Source: Octadecabacter arcticus 238
GTDB taxonomy: Bacteria > Pseudomonadota > Alphaproteobacteria > Rhodobacterales > Rhodobacteraceae
Assembly (NCBI RefSeq): GCF_000155735.2
Contig: NC_020908.1
Span: 4,649,501-4,713,500 of the forward strand
DNA length: 64,000 nt
Direction: 5' to 3'
Shown here: in pieces, positions 34,377 to 44,424 of the stretch
Position numbering within the stretch: the stretch's first letter is position 1
Layout of the letters: each line of letters opens with the position of its first letter
Notes under the pieces: generated by a model
Databases searched by the model: none
Told to the model about the DNA's origin: nothing
The model's input: the letters and a program-made list of their open reading frames with translations, nothing else
Position numbers and translations under genes: made by a program

Positions 34377-34948
34377 TAAAACAAAGGCCAAACGTAAGTC
34401 GTGGCGCAAGCTGCACCTTGGACTGGATCTCACAACTGGAGATATCGTTTGCTCCGATTTGACAAAAGACGACGTAGGCGACTCAACTGCTTTGCCCGAA
34501 CTTCTCGATTAGATTGACGCTCCTGTTAGCCGCTTTTTGGCGGATGGCGCCTATGATGGCGATCCTACCAGCGATCTGCTTGTGGACCGTTTTGGTGAAG
34601 CTATAGAGATTGTAATTCCGCCTCCGATCACGGCCGTTCTCAGCCTCGATGCTGCCCGTGATCCAACGCCCCGAGATAAACACATCGCGGAGATTCGAGA
34701 CAAAGGGCGCCTGGCATGGCAAGTTAGCAGCGGCTACAATCACCGGAGCCGCGGCGAAGCACAAATAGGCCGCTGGAAGATGGTCATCGGCCCCAAACTG
34801 AAAGCTCGGAACTTTCCAAACCAAAAAACTGAAGTGGAAGGCGTTTCAGGCGATGCGTCAACGCCCGAACCCGTAATTTTTAGACCAAGTCTAGCCAAGT
34901 CAGTCTGAATGACCTTGCAGGCGGTACGCGGCTGCCTAAGGTTGGCAC

Positions 34949-35419
34949 ATGGCGCGCACAACCACTACACTTCGACTAACCACACAGGACGACACCGATC
35001 ACCTCGGTCGCGTTCTCGCGAAGTATGCACGTGCCGGTGATTGTTTTCTTCTGCGCGGACAAATCGGGTCTGGCAAGTCAGCGTTGGCGCGGGCGTTTAT
35101 CCACACCCTGCTGGGCCCTGATACCGAAGTGCCTTCGCCCACTTTCACCCTCGTGCAGACCTACGACTATGACGATCTAGAAATCTGGCACGCCGATCTC
35201 TATCGCCTTGGCGATGCGCAAGAGGCGGTTGAGCTTGGCTTGACGGACGCGTTCAACGACCACATTTGCCTGATCGAATGGCCGGAGCTATTGGGCGATC
35301 TTAAGCCAAACACCGCCCTTGATATTGAGCTTTCAGTGGCGCCGGATTGCCACCTCGCGACGCTTACGTTTGGCGAAAATTGGCGCGATCGGCTCAAGGA
35401 CTTCGCGCAAGATGCGTAA
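34949..35419 (+). CDS. tsaE: tRNA threonylcarbamoyladenosine biosynthesis ATPase
   Basis: 156 residues. A P-loop LRGQIGSGKSALARAF (near residue 40), the SPTFTLVQTY block and HADLYRLGDAQEA define TsaE, which drives turnover of the TsaBD complex making t6A37 in ANN-decoding tRNAs. It opens a housekeeping operon and overlaps amgK by eight bases. Its upstream region is IS debris ending only 40 bp before the ATG, so its original promoter may have been replaced. Confidence 0.94.
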   Translation: MARTTTTLRLTTQDDTDHLGRVLAKYARAGDCFLLRGQIGSGKSALARAFIHTLLGPDTEVPSPTFTLVQTYDYDDLEIWHADLYRLGDAQEAVELGLTDAFNDHICLIEWPELLGDLKPNTALDIELSVAPDCHLATLTFGENWRDRLKDFAQDA

Positions 35420-36374
35420 CACTGTCGTAACCCAATGGTTGGCGGCAACCGAATGGGCCGATTGGCAAAGGATCGCATTGTCCGGCGACGCGTCGGCGCG
35501 CCGTTATGAGCGCCTGCTGGGTCCCAAGGGCCAATCCGTCATTTTGATGGATGCGCCGCCAGAAACATGTGGCAGCCAATCACGTTTCGTGACCATCGCA
35601 GCGTACCTCAAAACGCTCAACCTCGCAGCGCCTGAGGTTCTGGAATGGGATAACCCAAAGGGTCTGATGATCCTCAGCGATCTTGGCCAACACGATTTCG
35701 CAACATACCTAAGCGCGGCGCCAAAAGACGAAGCAATTCTGTATAGCGCAGCGGTCGACGTACTGCGAACTCTGCAATCCACACCACCACCCAATGGCCT
35801 GACGAGAATGACATCAGATGTCGGTGCGAACATGATTGGCGTGGCATTTGAATGGGCCGCAACAGATCAAAGCATGGATCTCGCCACAGAGATAACCGCG
35901 CGCCTGCGCCGCCTTTTGCACGACGTAGATCCCGACCCCTGCGCGCTATCACTCAGGGATTTTCACGCGGAAAACCTGATTTGGCGCCCAGCAGGCCATG
36001 CCAACTTGCGCATTGGACTGCTCGATTTTCAGGATGCATTTATCACCCACCCGACTTACGATCTGGCGTCGTTGCTGCGTGATGCGCGACGAGACGTTGA
36101 CCCTGTATTACTCGCCCCTCTGCTCGCCCAACTCGCTGGCGAAGATGGGAACGTTGCAGATTTCAAACGCGCGTTTCATGTAATGGCGGTGCAGCGCAAT
36201 TTGCGCATTCTGGGCATTTTTCATCGCCTTGCACGACAGGATGGCAAAACCGGATACCTTTCCCTCGTCCCACGGGTTTGGGCGCATTTACAGACCGACC
36301 TTGCGACCCCTGACCTTATCGACCTTGGGCGTCTTGTCGCGTGGGCGTTTGACCCTGAACGAGTAAATTCATGA
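35412..36374 (+). CDS. amgK: Anomeric N-acetylmuramate/N-acetylglucosamine kinase
   Basis: 320 residues from ATG 35412. APH-type kinase fold: GDASARRYERL near the N-terminus, the Brenner-like catalytic SLRDFHAENLIW and LLDFQDAFITHPTYDLASLL. AmgK phosphorylates MurNAc at C1 in the cell-wall recycling route that bypasses MurA. It is coupled to the uridylyltransferase gene that follows (four-base overlap), the conserved AmgK-MurU pair. Confidence 0.9.
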   Translation: MRNTVVTQWLAATEWADWQRIALSGDASARRYERLLGPKGQSVILMDAPPETCGSQSRFVTIAAYLKTLNLAAPEVLEWDNPKGLMILSDLGQHDFATYLSAAPKDEAILYSAAVDVLRTLQSTPPPNGLTRMTSDVGANMIGVAFEWAATDQSMDLATEITARLRRLLHDVDPDPCALSLRDFHAENLIWRPAGHANLRIGLLDFQDAFITHPTYDLASLLRDARRDVDPVLLAPLLAQLAGEDGNVADFKRAFHVMAVQRNLRILGIFHRLARQDGKTGYLSLVPRVWAHLQTDLATPDLIDLGRLVAWAFDPERVNS

Positions 36375-37054
36375 CGACCCCGTCCGCCATATTACTGTTC
36401 ACCGCTGGTCTTGGAACCCGCATGGCCCCCCTGACCAACACACGGCCAAAGCCATTGGTAAGCGTCGCAGGCGTCGCGTTGCTCGATCATGCATTGGCGC
36501 ACTGCGCGGGTCTTCGGACAGTCGTGAATGTACATTACTTTGCAGACCAAATCCGCGATCACTTGGTGCAAACCGATGTCCTGATCTCTGATGAATCCAA
36601 ACAATTGCTGGAAACCGGTGGTGGGCTGAAACACGCGCTTCCATTGCTGGGTAGCAATCCGGTTCTGACGATGAACACTGACGCTGTCTGGAAAGGGCCG
36701 AACCCCGTACAGGCGCTCACTCAAGCGTGGACGCCCATTGAAATGGAGGCTGTATTGCTGTTGATCCCTCGCGCTCATGCAGTTAGCCATACTGGGTCGG
36801 GGGACTTTGATCTCGATAGCTCTGGTCGCCTGACCCGCGGAACCAAATATGTTTATTCCGGCGTCCAGATTATCCACACAGATGGGCTGGCTGATATTAC
36901 TGAAGATGCGTTTTCAATGTGGGTACTGTGGGACGGAATGCTAAAACGAAAAACGATGTTTGGTGTCGTCTATGACGGGCAATGGTGTGATGTTGGTAGG
37001 CCTGACAGCATCGAAATTGCACAAGAAATGCTCGCTGGAGGTGATGATGTTTGA
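36371..37054 (+). CDS. murU: N-acetylmuramate-1-phosphate uridylyltransferase
   Basis: 227 residues. The nucleotidyltransferase signature FTAGLGTRMAPLTNTRPKPL is at the N-terminus, with LTMNTDAVW for metal binding. MurU makes UDP-MurNAc from MurNAc-1-P, feeding recycled muropeptide sugar back into peptidoglycan synthesis. It directly follows amgK and overlaps the start of addB. Confidence 0.9.
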   Translation: MTTPSAILLFTAGLGTRMAPLTNTRPKPLVSVAGVALLDHALAHCAGLRTVVNVHYFADQIRDHLVQTDVLISDESKQLLETGGGLKHALPLLGSNPVLTMNTDAVWKGPNPVQALTQAWTPIEMEAVLLLIPRAHAVSHTGSGDFDLDSSGRLTRGTKYVYSGVQIIHTDGLADITEDAFSMWVLWDGMLKRKTMFGVVYDGQWCDVGRPDSIEIAQEMLAGGDDV

Positions 37055-39989
37055 TCCAATGAAAATACCACGTGTGTATGGGGTCCCCCTCGGCGCAGAC
37101 TTTTCGACCACTCTTTATGACGGCCTAAGGGCCGCATTTGAAACGATGTCGCCAGCGGATGTGGCCCACGTTGTGATTTATGTGAACACCCGTCGCATGC
37201 AGCGCCGCCTGACGTCCCTGTTTCACCAAGGCGACGCGCTTTTGTTGCCGCGCATCCGGCTTGTCACCGATCTTGCACAAGACGCCGTCGGGCGCGCAAT
37301 TGCGCCATCCATTGCTCCGTTGCGTCGCAGGCTTGAAGTTGCGCAGCTGGTTAAAGGCCTGATTGATGCGGACCCGACCCTTGCATCGCAAGATGCGGCG
37401 ATTGATTTGGCAGACAGTCTTGTCGCACTGATGAGCGAGATGCAGGGAGAAGGTGTCGCGCCTGAAGCAATCGCGGGCCTCGACGTTACGGACCAATCAG
37501 GGCATTGGCAGCGCGCGTTGTCATTCATTCAATTGGTGCAGCAGTTCTTTGCGGATGATCGGTTAGATGGCGAAGGCCGCCAACGTCTTGTGATTGAAAC
37601 GCTCGTAGACCGTTGGGCCGATACACCGCCAGACCATCCAATCATCGTGGCGGGTTCCACCGGATCGCGTGGGGCAACGTCCCTGTTCATGCAGGCCGTC
37701 GCGAAGCTGCCACAAGGTGCAGTTATTCTGCCCGGTCTGGACTGCGATATGCCAGCCCATGTTTGGGATATGATGGAACAGAAAAAAGGCGGTGAGGATC
37801 ATCCGCAATATCGGTTCAAGGCATTCTGCGACGCGCTCAGCATTCAACCATCCGACATCCAGCAGTGGGGCAACACCACCAACATCAACGCCGCACGCAC
37901 TGGGCTGATTTCACTTTCATTGCGGCCTGCACCAGTGACCCATCAATGGATCAAAGACGGCTCTGATCTGGGCGATCTGGGCGAGGCGACAAATGGCATC
38001 ACTTTGATTGAGGCCCCAACCCCGCGGGCGCAAGCAGATGCAATAGCCGCGCGTTTGCGCCAAGCGGTTGAAGATGGTCAAACCGCTGCGCTGATTTCAC
38101 CCGACCGGATGCTGACACGACAGGTGACTGCTTCGCTGGATCGTTGGGACATCACGCCGGACGATAGCGCGGGTCTTCCATTGCAACTTACGGCACCGGG
38201 TCGGTTTTTGCGCCATATCGCTGATCTGTTCTGTGAACCACTGGACGCTGAACGTCTTTTGGTGTTGTTGCGGCATCCGCTCAGCCATTCAGACCGTCCT
38301 GATCGCGGCGCCCACGCGTTGCGCACCAACGCTTTAGAATTGGACCTGCGGCGAAACGGGCCACCCTTTCCAACGGCTGAAAGCCTGACCAAATGGGCGG
38401 CGGCGACATCGGATCGCCATCCAGAGCATACCGATTGGGTTGCATGGGTCGGGTCCGTTCTGCTGGGACTATGTGACACCAACGATAAGCCCCTGATCGA
38501 TCACTTAACGCACCATTTGGGCATCGCTGAGCGGCTTTCAGCAGGTCCATATCTGGGCGGCTCGGGTGAGCTTTGGAAGAAACCGGCCGGACGCGAAGCC
38601 TTGCGTGTCATGTCAGAATTGCGCGCTCATTCGGACGCGGGTGGTGTGATGTCAGCGCGGGAATATCGCCGGCTCATCGGCAGCGTTCTGGCAGGTGGTG
38701 AGGTGCGCGACCGCGACGATGGCCACCCGCAGGTCCTGATCTGGGGCACTTTAGAAGCACGGGTTCAGTCGGCCGATCTGGTGATCCTTGCGGGCCTCAA
38801 CGAGGGCACTTGGCCCGAGGCCCCCACCCCTGATCCTTGGCTCAACCGCCCGTTGCGGATGCAGGCTGGATTGCTATTACCAGAACGGCGCATCGGCCTC
38901 AGCGCGCACGATTATCAGCAAGCTGTCTGCGCGCGCGAAGTTGTGCTGAGCCGCGCCGTGCGGTCTGACGAAGCCGAAACAGTGCCAAGCCGATGGATCA
39001 ACCGCCTGACAAATTTGCTTGGGGGCTTGGAAGATAAAGGCGGCCCCGCTTATCTTAAGGCGATGCGGGAACGTGGACAGCATTGGCTAACCCTCGCAGC
39101 GAACATCGCGGCTCCGACCGTGACCGTTGATCCAGCGCCGCGCCCGTCACCCTGTCCGCCAGCTGATGCGCGGCCAGACAAATTGTCAGTCACACAGATC
39201 AAAACGCTGATCCGCGATCCTTATGCAATCTACGCCCGCAAAATTCTTGGACTGAATGCGCTGGACAGTTTGGCCCACACACCTGACGCGCCATTGCGTG
39301 GTACAATCGTGCACAAAGTCCTTGAACGGTTCGTTAAGGACAAAATTGACCCCGCAGACTCTGGCGCGCGCGCCGCGTTGCTGTCCATCGCGTCCGATGT
39401 GCTGATTGAACACTGCCCATGGCCTGCTGTTCGCGCGCTTTGGTTCGCACGTATCGCGTCCTTCACGCCGCATTTTTTGATTGAAGAACAGAAGCGCCGC
39501 GTGTTTTCGGCCAATGTAGACACTGAAATGCGCGGTGAATTGAAGCTGGCATACCTGCCCTTTACGCTGACTGGGACGGCAGACCGGATCGACATGTCCG
39601 ATGATGGCGAAGCGCTGATCTATGACTACAAAACTAGCAAGGCCCCCACCTCGCCACAACAAAAATACTTTGATAAACAACTGCTGCTTGAGGCCGCAAT
39701 GGTCGAACGCGGCGCATTCAAAGCGCTGGGGCGTGTCCGTACCAAGGCCGCAGTTTACATTGGGTTGGGCAGCGATCTGAAAGACCAGCCCGCCCCGCTA
39801 GACGATGAGACTCCAGACGAAACCTGGACGCGTTTCGAAGGCCTCATCGCCAAATGGATGGACCCGACCAAAGGATACACTTCCCGTAGCGCGAATGAGA
39901 TTATGTCGTTTGAGGGCAACTACGACCACCTTGCGCGGTATGGCGAATGGGATGAGACACACGACGCTATTGCACAGGACAGGACATGA
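37047..39989 (+). CDS. addB: Double-strand break repair protein AddB
   Basis: 980 residues from ATG 37047, five bases after GGAGG and overlapping the murU stop. The N-terminal half is an inactivated helicase-like fold. The C-terminus has a RecB-type nuclease with LTGTADRIDMSDDGEALIYDYKTS (motifs G-x-x-DR and DYKT) near residues 850-875. With AddA it resects double-strand ends and loads RecA. Alphaproteobacteria use AddAB in place of RecBCD. Confidence 0.93.
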   Translation: MFDPMKIPRVYGVPLGADFSTTLYDGLRAAFETMSPADVAHVVIYVNTRRMQRRLTSLFHQGDALLLPRIRLVTDLAQDAVGRAIAPSIAPLRRRLEVAQLVKGLIDADPTLASQDAAIDLADSLVALMSEMQGEGVAPEAIAGLDVTDQSGHWQRALSFIQLVQQFFADDRLDGEGRQRLVIETLVDRWADTPPDHPIIVAGSTGSRGATSLFMQAVAKLPQGAVILPGLDCDMPAHVWDMMEQKKGGEDHPQYRFKAFCDALSIQPSDIQQWGNTTNINAARTGLISLSLRPAPVTHQWIKDGSDLGDLGEATNGITLIEAPTPRAQADAIAARLRQAVEDGQTAALISPDRMLTRQVTASLDRWDITPDDSAGLPLQLTAPGRFLRHIADLFCEPLDAERLLVLLRHPLSHSDRPDRGAHALRTNALELDLRRNGPPFPTAESLTKWAAATSDRHPEHTDWVAWVGSVLLGLCDTNDKPLIDHLTHHLGIAERLSAGPYLGGSGELWKKPAGREALRVMSELRAHSDAGGVMSAREYRRLIGSVLAGGEVRDRDDGHPQVLIWGTLEARVQSADLVILAGLNEGTWPEAPTPDPWLNRPLRMQAGLLLPERRIGLSAHDYQQAVCAREVVLSRAVRSDEAETVPSRWINRLTNLLGGLEDKGGPAYLKAMRERGQHWLTLAANIAAPTVTVDPAPRPSPCPPADARPDKLSVTQIKTLIRDPYAIYARKILGLNALDSLAHTPDAPLRGTIVHKVLERFVKDKIDPADSGARAALLSIASDVLIEHCPWPAVRALWFARIASFTPHFLIEEQKRRVFSANVDTEMRGELKLAYLPFTLTGTADRIDMSDDGEALIYDYKTSKAPTSPQQKYFDKQLLLEAAMVERGAFKALGRVRTKAAVYIGLGSDLKDQPAPLDDETPDETWTRFEGLIAKWMDPTKGYTSRSANEIMSFEGNYDHLARYGEWDETHDAIAQDRT

Positions 39990-42900
39990 TCCCCGACGAC
40001 GCAACCAGACGCCAGATCGAAGCCGCTGATCCAACGCGGTCCACATGGCTGTCGGCCAATGCGGGTTCTGGCAAAACCCGCGTTTTGACCGACCGCGTTG
40101 CGCGGTTGCTGTTGGCCGGAACCCGCCCTGAAAACGTGTTGTGTCTAACCTACACCAAGGCCGCCGCGTCAGAGATGCAGAACCGGTTGTTCCAGCGTTT
40201 GGGCGAATGGGCGATGATGGCCAAACCAGCGTTACATAAACAGTTGGTCGAACTGGGCACAGACGTGGCGATTGATGACGATTACCTCAGCAATGCACGG
40301 ACCCTGTTTGCCAGCGCGATTGAAACTCCTGGTGGGCTGAAAATCCAGACGATCCACTCTTTCTGCGCGGGGGTGCTGCGGCGGTTTCCACTTGAGGCTG
40401 AGGTCAGCCCGCAGTTCAAAGAAATGGAAGACCGCGACGCGCAATTGCTGCGTGAAGAGGTTTTGGATGAGATGGCGACTGGAAATCACGCGGATGAAGT
40501 CGCGGGGTTTGCACGCCATTACACAGGTGCAGAGGTCGGCAATTTCTTGGCGGCCATCACATCGCGCAGATCGGCGTTCCTATCACCACCAACCGCAGAT
40601 GATCTGGCGCAGACGTTCGACATTCCGTCCAGCCTCACTCTTAGCGGACTGATAGACGCAATTGTTGGACCTGATGATCTGGATGCGATCCAAAGGCTGA
40701 TCCCGATCTGCCTCGCTTCGGGCACCAACGATCAAAAGGCTGCAATCAAACTAAAGGCTATCGACCTTAACACGCCCCCTGACATGGCCGTTCTGGCCGT
40801 GATGGAGGACGTCTTTCTGTTCGGGAAGGACGCCAAAAATCCCTACGGCGCCAAGATTGACAGCTTTCCCACCAAAGCCATTCGTACTGCCAATCCTGAT
40901 CTCATTGATGAGCTGAATGATCTCATGCAGCGGGTTGAGGATGGTCGAGACACACGGTGGTGTTGGCTCGCTCTCGAAAAATCGCGCGCGCTGATCGCTT
41001 TTGCGACCCCTTTTGTGCGGGGCTATGAAACTAAAAAGGTGCAGCGTGCAGCGCTGGATTTTGACGATCTGATCAGCAAAGCAAAGGCGTTGTTAGAAGA
41101 CCCTGCAGTAGCGCAATGGGTTCTGTTCCGTCTTGACGGTGGTGTCGATCACGTGCTGGTCGACGAAGCCCAAGACACGGCGCCAGACCAATGGGACATC
41201 GTGCGTCTTCTCACTCAAGAATTTTCAACCGGAATCGGCGCGAATCCTGACCGTGAACGGACTGTGTTCGTTGTGGGTGACAAAAAGCAGTCGATCTATT
41301 CTTTCCAAGGCGCGGACCCAGAAGGGTTCGATCGGATGAGCGACCACTTCAGTGGTGAATTGAATAAGGTCCAAAAGTCGCTCCATAAGCTTGAACTGCT
41401 GTATTCCTTCCGGTCCTCTGCTGCGGTGCTTCAGCTGGTCGATCAAACCTTCAAGGGCGAGATGGCCGAGGGACTTGGCAACCACATCGAACACATCGCG
41501 TTCAAAGACACCATGCCAGGGCGCGTGGATGTCTGGCCAGTGATCGAACCTTCCGAGAAACCAGAGGAACGTGATTGGGACGATCCCGTCGATTTTAAGG
41601 GGCGGACAAATCACAAGGTCGTCCTCGCCACGCAGATCGCAACAGAAATCAAACGTATGATCGCGCATGAAACGTTGCCAGTGAAAGTAGCCGATGACAC
41701 CGGATGGTCGCGTCGAAAGATCACGCCAGGGGATGTCTTGATCCTCGTGCAAGGTCGTTCCGATTTGTTCAGTGAGATTATCGTCGCGTGTAAAAAGGCA
41801 GGTCTCGATATCGCTGGTGCGGATCGGCTTAAGCTGGGCGGTGAACTTGCTGTCAAAGATATCTCGGCTCTGCTGCAATTTCTTGCCCTGCAAGACGATG
41901 ATCTGTCGCTCGCAGCTGCGCTGAAATCGCCACTGTTCGGATGGACTGAAAAACAGCTCTATGACCTCGCACAGCCGCGTAAGAAACAACAGACATTGTG
42001 GGAGGCATTGCGCACCTCTGGCACCCATGAAGACACGTTGGCGATCGTTCACGATTTGCGTAACCGCGCAGATTTTCTGCGCCCTTACGATCTGATCAAC
42101 CGCCTGTTGATCCGTCACAGCGGGCGGCGAAACCTTATTGCGCGGCTCGGTCATGAGGCTGAAGACGGGATTGATGCGCTGCTGTCTCAGGCGCTTGGCT
42201 ATGAACAATCAGCGGTGCCAAGCCTGACGGGGTTCCTGACATGGCTGCAAACCGAAGACGTGGTTGTCAAACGCCAGATGGATTCTGCTGGCGATCGGAT
42301 CCGCGTGATGACGGTTCATGGCGCCAAAGGGCTCGAAGCGCCCATTGTGATCCTGCCCGACACAACCAAACGCAAGCGTGAGGTACGGGGCGATCTTTTG
42401 ACGACGGGTGGCTATGTGTATTGGAAACCCAAATCAGATGTGATGCCGCAAGTCATGCGGGACATACAAGACGACATGCTGGATGCCCAAGACCGCGAAC
42501 GGCGGCGGCTGCTTTATGTGGCCCTAACCCGTGCGGAAAATTGGCTCATCATCGCGGCTGCTGGCGATGTCGGGAAAGAACCACAAGACAGTTGGCATGG
42601 AACAGTTTCAAACGCGCTCGACCATCTGGACGCTGTCGAACACCCCGCGCCCTTTGGCACGATCAAGCGGTTTAGTCGCTGGGAATGGGACGCGGGACCA
42701 ATGGCTACCCCCGCCAAAGAACCCGCAGCCAAAACAGTGATGCCGCTGTTTGGCGACACGCTTCCCAACCTACTAGATCGTCCAAAAACACTTTCCCCGT
42801 CCGATCTTGGCGGCGCAAAGATCATGGCAAGTGAAACGTACACGGATGCCTCCGATCTGGCGCTGGCATGGGGACACATCATCCATCTTTTACTAGAAGT

Positions 42901-43372
42901 CCTGCCAGAAACCGACCCAATGATGCGGCTAGGTACCGCCGAAGGACTTGCCAAAAACCATCCTGATGCGGGTCTGATCCCAAATATCGGTGAGCTAATC
43001 GAAGAGGCGCTTGGAACGCTTGATGCCAGCAACCTGTCTTGGATCTTTGAGGCTGGTCTGGCCGAAGTCCCGATTTCGGCAACGCTGCCATCCCTTGGGC
43101 TGGATCGCATGTTCGGCATCATCGACCGTTTGATCATAACGGACACAGACGTCATCGCCGTCGATTTTAAATCCAATCGTGTGGTTCCAGAAATACCGGA
43201 AAAAACGCCCCTTGGCCTTGCCCGCCAAATGGCGGCATATCGTGATGCGTTGAAACAAATCTATCCAAACCACCGTATTCGCACGGTTCTTTTGTGGACC
43301 AAAACCGGGACGACAACGGAACTCCCAGATGCGATGCTTGACGTTGCTCTCTTTGGCGTGACCACGCCTTGA
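39986..43372 (+). CDS. addA: Double-strand break repair helicase/nuclease AddA
   Basis: 1128 residues, overlapping addB by four bases. UvrD-like helicase motifs: Walker A SANAGSGKTRVLTDR (near residue 26), Walker B LVDEAQDTAPDQWD, motif III VVGDKKQSIYSFQGADP, and VMTVHGAKGLEAPIV with VALTRAENWL late in the protein. The C-terminal nuclease has MFGIIDRL and VIAVDFKSNR. It is the motor and second nuclease of the AddAB complex. Confidence 0.95.
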   Translation: MIPDDATRRQIEAADPTRSTWLSANAGSGKTRVLTDRVARLLLAGTRPENVLCLTYTKAAASEMQNRLFQRLGEWAMMAKPALHKQLVELGTDVAIDDDYLSNARTLFASAIETPGGLKIQTIHSFCAGVLRRFPLEAEVSPQFKEMEDRDAQLLREEVLDEMATGNHADEVAGFARHYTGAEVGNFLAAITSRRSAFLSPPTADDLAQTFDIPSSLTLSGLIDAIVGPDDLDAIQRLIPICLASGTNDQKAAIKLKAIDLNTPPDMAVLAVMEDVFLFGKDAKNPYGAKIDSFPTKAIRTANPDLIDELNDLMQRVEDGRDTRWCWLALEKSRALIAFATPFVRGYETKKVQRAALDFDDLISKAKALLEDPAVAQWVLFRLDGGVDHVLVDEAQDTAPDQWDIVRLLTQEFSTGIGANPDRERTVFVVGDKKQSIYSFQGADPEGFDRMSDHFSGELNKVQKSLHKLELLYSFRSSAAVLQLVDQTFKGEMAEGLGNHIEHIAFKDTMPGRVDVWPVIEPSEKPEERDWDDPVDFKGRTNHKVVLATQIATEIKRMIAHETLPVKVADDTGWSRRKITPGDVLILVQGRSDLFSEIIVACKKAGLDIAGADRLKLGGELAVKDISALLQFLALQDDDLSLAAALKSPLFGWTEKQLYDLAQPRKKQQTLWEALRTSGTHEDTLAIVHDLRNRADFLRPYDLINRLLIRHSGRRNLIARLGHEAEDGIDALLSQALGYEQSAVPSLTGFLTWLQTEDVVVKRQMDSAGDRIRVMTVHGAKGLEAPIVILPDTTKRKREVRGDLLTTGGYVYWKPKSDVMPQVMRDIQDDMLDAQDRERRRLLYVALTRAENWLIIAAAGDVGKEPQDSWHGTVSNALDHLDAVEHPAPFGTIKRFSRWEWDAGPMATPAKEPAAKTVMPLFGDTLPNLLDRPKTLSPSDLGGAKIMASETYTDASDLALAWGHIIHLLLEVLPETDPMMRLGTAEGLAKNHPDAGLIPNIGELIEEALGTLDASNLSWIFEAGLAEVPISATLPSLGLDRMFGIIDRLIITDTDVIAVDFKSNRVVPEIPEKTPLGLARQMAAYRDALKQIYPNHRIRTVLLWTKTGTTTELPDAMLDVALFGVTTP

Positions 43373-43432
43373 CGCCCCCTTGGTGCGATCATACGTTCCG
43401 CGTCTAACAAAACCCCTTGAGGAGTAGAGCCA

Positions 43433-43753
43433 ATGGCCACCGTAGCAGTCACCGACGACACCTTTGACGCCGAAGTTCGTCAGTCCACCATCCCCGTTGT
43501 CGTGGATTTCTGGGCGGAGTGGTGCGGACCCTGTAAACAGATCGGCCCAGCGCTCGAAGAACTGTCGGCTGAGATGGACGGAAAAATCAAAATCGTCAAA
43601 GTGAACGTTGACGAAAACCCCAACGCCCCCGCCCAAATGGGTGTGCGCGGCATTCCGGCGCTGTTCCTTTTCAAGGACGGCGAAGTTGTCTCCAACAAAA
43701 CAGGCGCAGCCCCGAAAGCCGCGCTGAAAAGCTGGATTGAAGAAGGCATCTAG
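43433..43753 (+). CDS. trxA: Thioredoxin
   Basis: 106 residues with the active site [13 protein letters not shown] near residue 30 and the cis-Pro loop [11 protein letters not shown]. It reduces cytoplasmic disulfides. GAGGAG precedes the ATG, and a strong terminator follows, so it probably ends the tsaE-addAB unit or has its own promoter. Confidence 0.97.
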   Translation: MATVAVTDDTFDAEVRQSTIPVVVDFWAEWCGPCKQIGPALEELSAEMDGKIKIVKVNVDENPNAPAQMGVRGIPALFLFKDGEVVSNKTGAAPKAALKSWIEEGI

Positions 43754-43773
43754 GCCAATCCAATTGTCTAAAT

Positions 43774-43798
43774 GGGCGTCCCATCGGGGCGCCCTTTT
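43774..43798 (+). terminator. Rho-independent terminator after trxA
   Basis: GGGCGTCCC-ATC-GGGGCGCCC forms a 9-bp stem (one G-U pair) with a three-base loop, followed by TTTT. Confidence 0.85.
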
Positions 43799-43807
43799 CG
43801 TTGCAAC

Positions 43808-43836
43808 CTTGTGTCGACCGCATCGCGCCGCCATAT
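43808..43836 (+). promoter_or_regulatory. Possible heat-shock (sigma-32) promoter of hslVU
   Basis: CTTGTGT (43808-43814) and CGCCATAT (43829-43836) with a 14-base spacer resemble the RpoH consensus CTTGAAA-N11-16-CCCCATNT. It lies 28 bases before the hslV ATG, whose product is a classic heat-shock protease subunit. Confidence 0.5.
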
Positions 43837-43863
43837 AATCTATAATCAAAGGTAGGACACAAC

Positions 43864-44424
43864 ATGACGAAAGACACATTCCCAGGCTGGCACGGCACGA
43901 CAATCATTGGTGTGCGCAAGGGCGGCGAAGTTGTCATCGCGGGCGACGGGCAAGTGTCCGTTGGCCAGACCGTGATGAAAGGAACTGCACGAAAGGTGCG
44001 GCGTCTGACGGCTGGCGGCAGCGATGTAATCTGTGGTTTTGCAGGATCAACGGCAGATGCGTTTACCCTGCTCGAACGGCTTGAGAAAAAACTTGAAGCG
44101 ACACCCGGACAACTCGCCCGCGCGTCAGTTGAGCTCGCCAAGGAATGGCGCACCGACAAATACCTTCAGAAACTCGAAGCGATGCTGATCGTGAGCGATG
44201 GCAAAGACCTGCTCGTGATCACGGGTGCGGGGGACGTTCTAGAACCTGAATATGACGTAACCGCCATCGGATCGGGCGGCAACTTTGCCCTCGCCGCTGG
44301 TCGCGCACTCATGGATCTGGAATTTAGCGCCGAAGAAATTGCCCGCCGCGCCATGGCCATTGCATCTGACATTTGCGTTTACACAAACGGCAATCTCACC
44401 GTGGAGACCATCAAGCATGACTGA
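43864..44424 (+). CDS. hslV: ATP-dependent protease proteolytic subunit HslV
   Basis: 186 residues. The mature catalytic Thr follows HG in [16 protein letters not shown] (near residue 12), so the first residues are removed by self-processing. [15 protein letters not shown] and the [11 protein letters not shown] loop are conserved. It forms the proteasome-like double hexamer opened by HslU. It overlaps hslU by eight bases. Confidence 0.97.
   Translation: MTKDTFPGWHGTTIIGVRKGGEVVIAGDGQVSVGQTVMKGTARKVRRLTAGGSDVICGFAGSTADAFTLLERLEKKLEATPGQLARASVELAKEWRTDKYLQKLEAMLIVSDGKDLLVITGAGDVLEPEYDVTAIGSGGNFALAAGRALMDLEFSAEEIARRAMAIASDICVYTNGNLTVETIKHD

Larger units (their letters stand above)
32733..34908 (+). 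pseudogene. IS5-family transposase split by IS630
   Basis: The N-terminal part (MPHKFNASRRHKFEKKRQ, YSDMAISVCLTLGMAF, ELVVDSTGLKIFGEGEW) ends at 33183 and the C-terminal part (KAKRKSWRKLHLGLD, FLADGAYDGDPT) resumes at 34379. Removing the IS630 and one TA restores EKKHKTKAK in frame. A TAG at 34510-34512 interrupts the second half, so the gene was or became defective independently. Family motifs are those of the IS903-like group. Confidence 0.87.
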
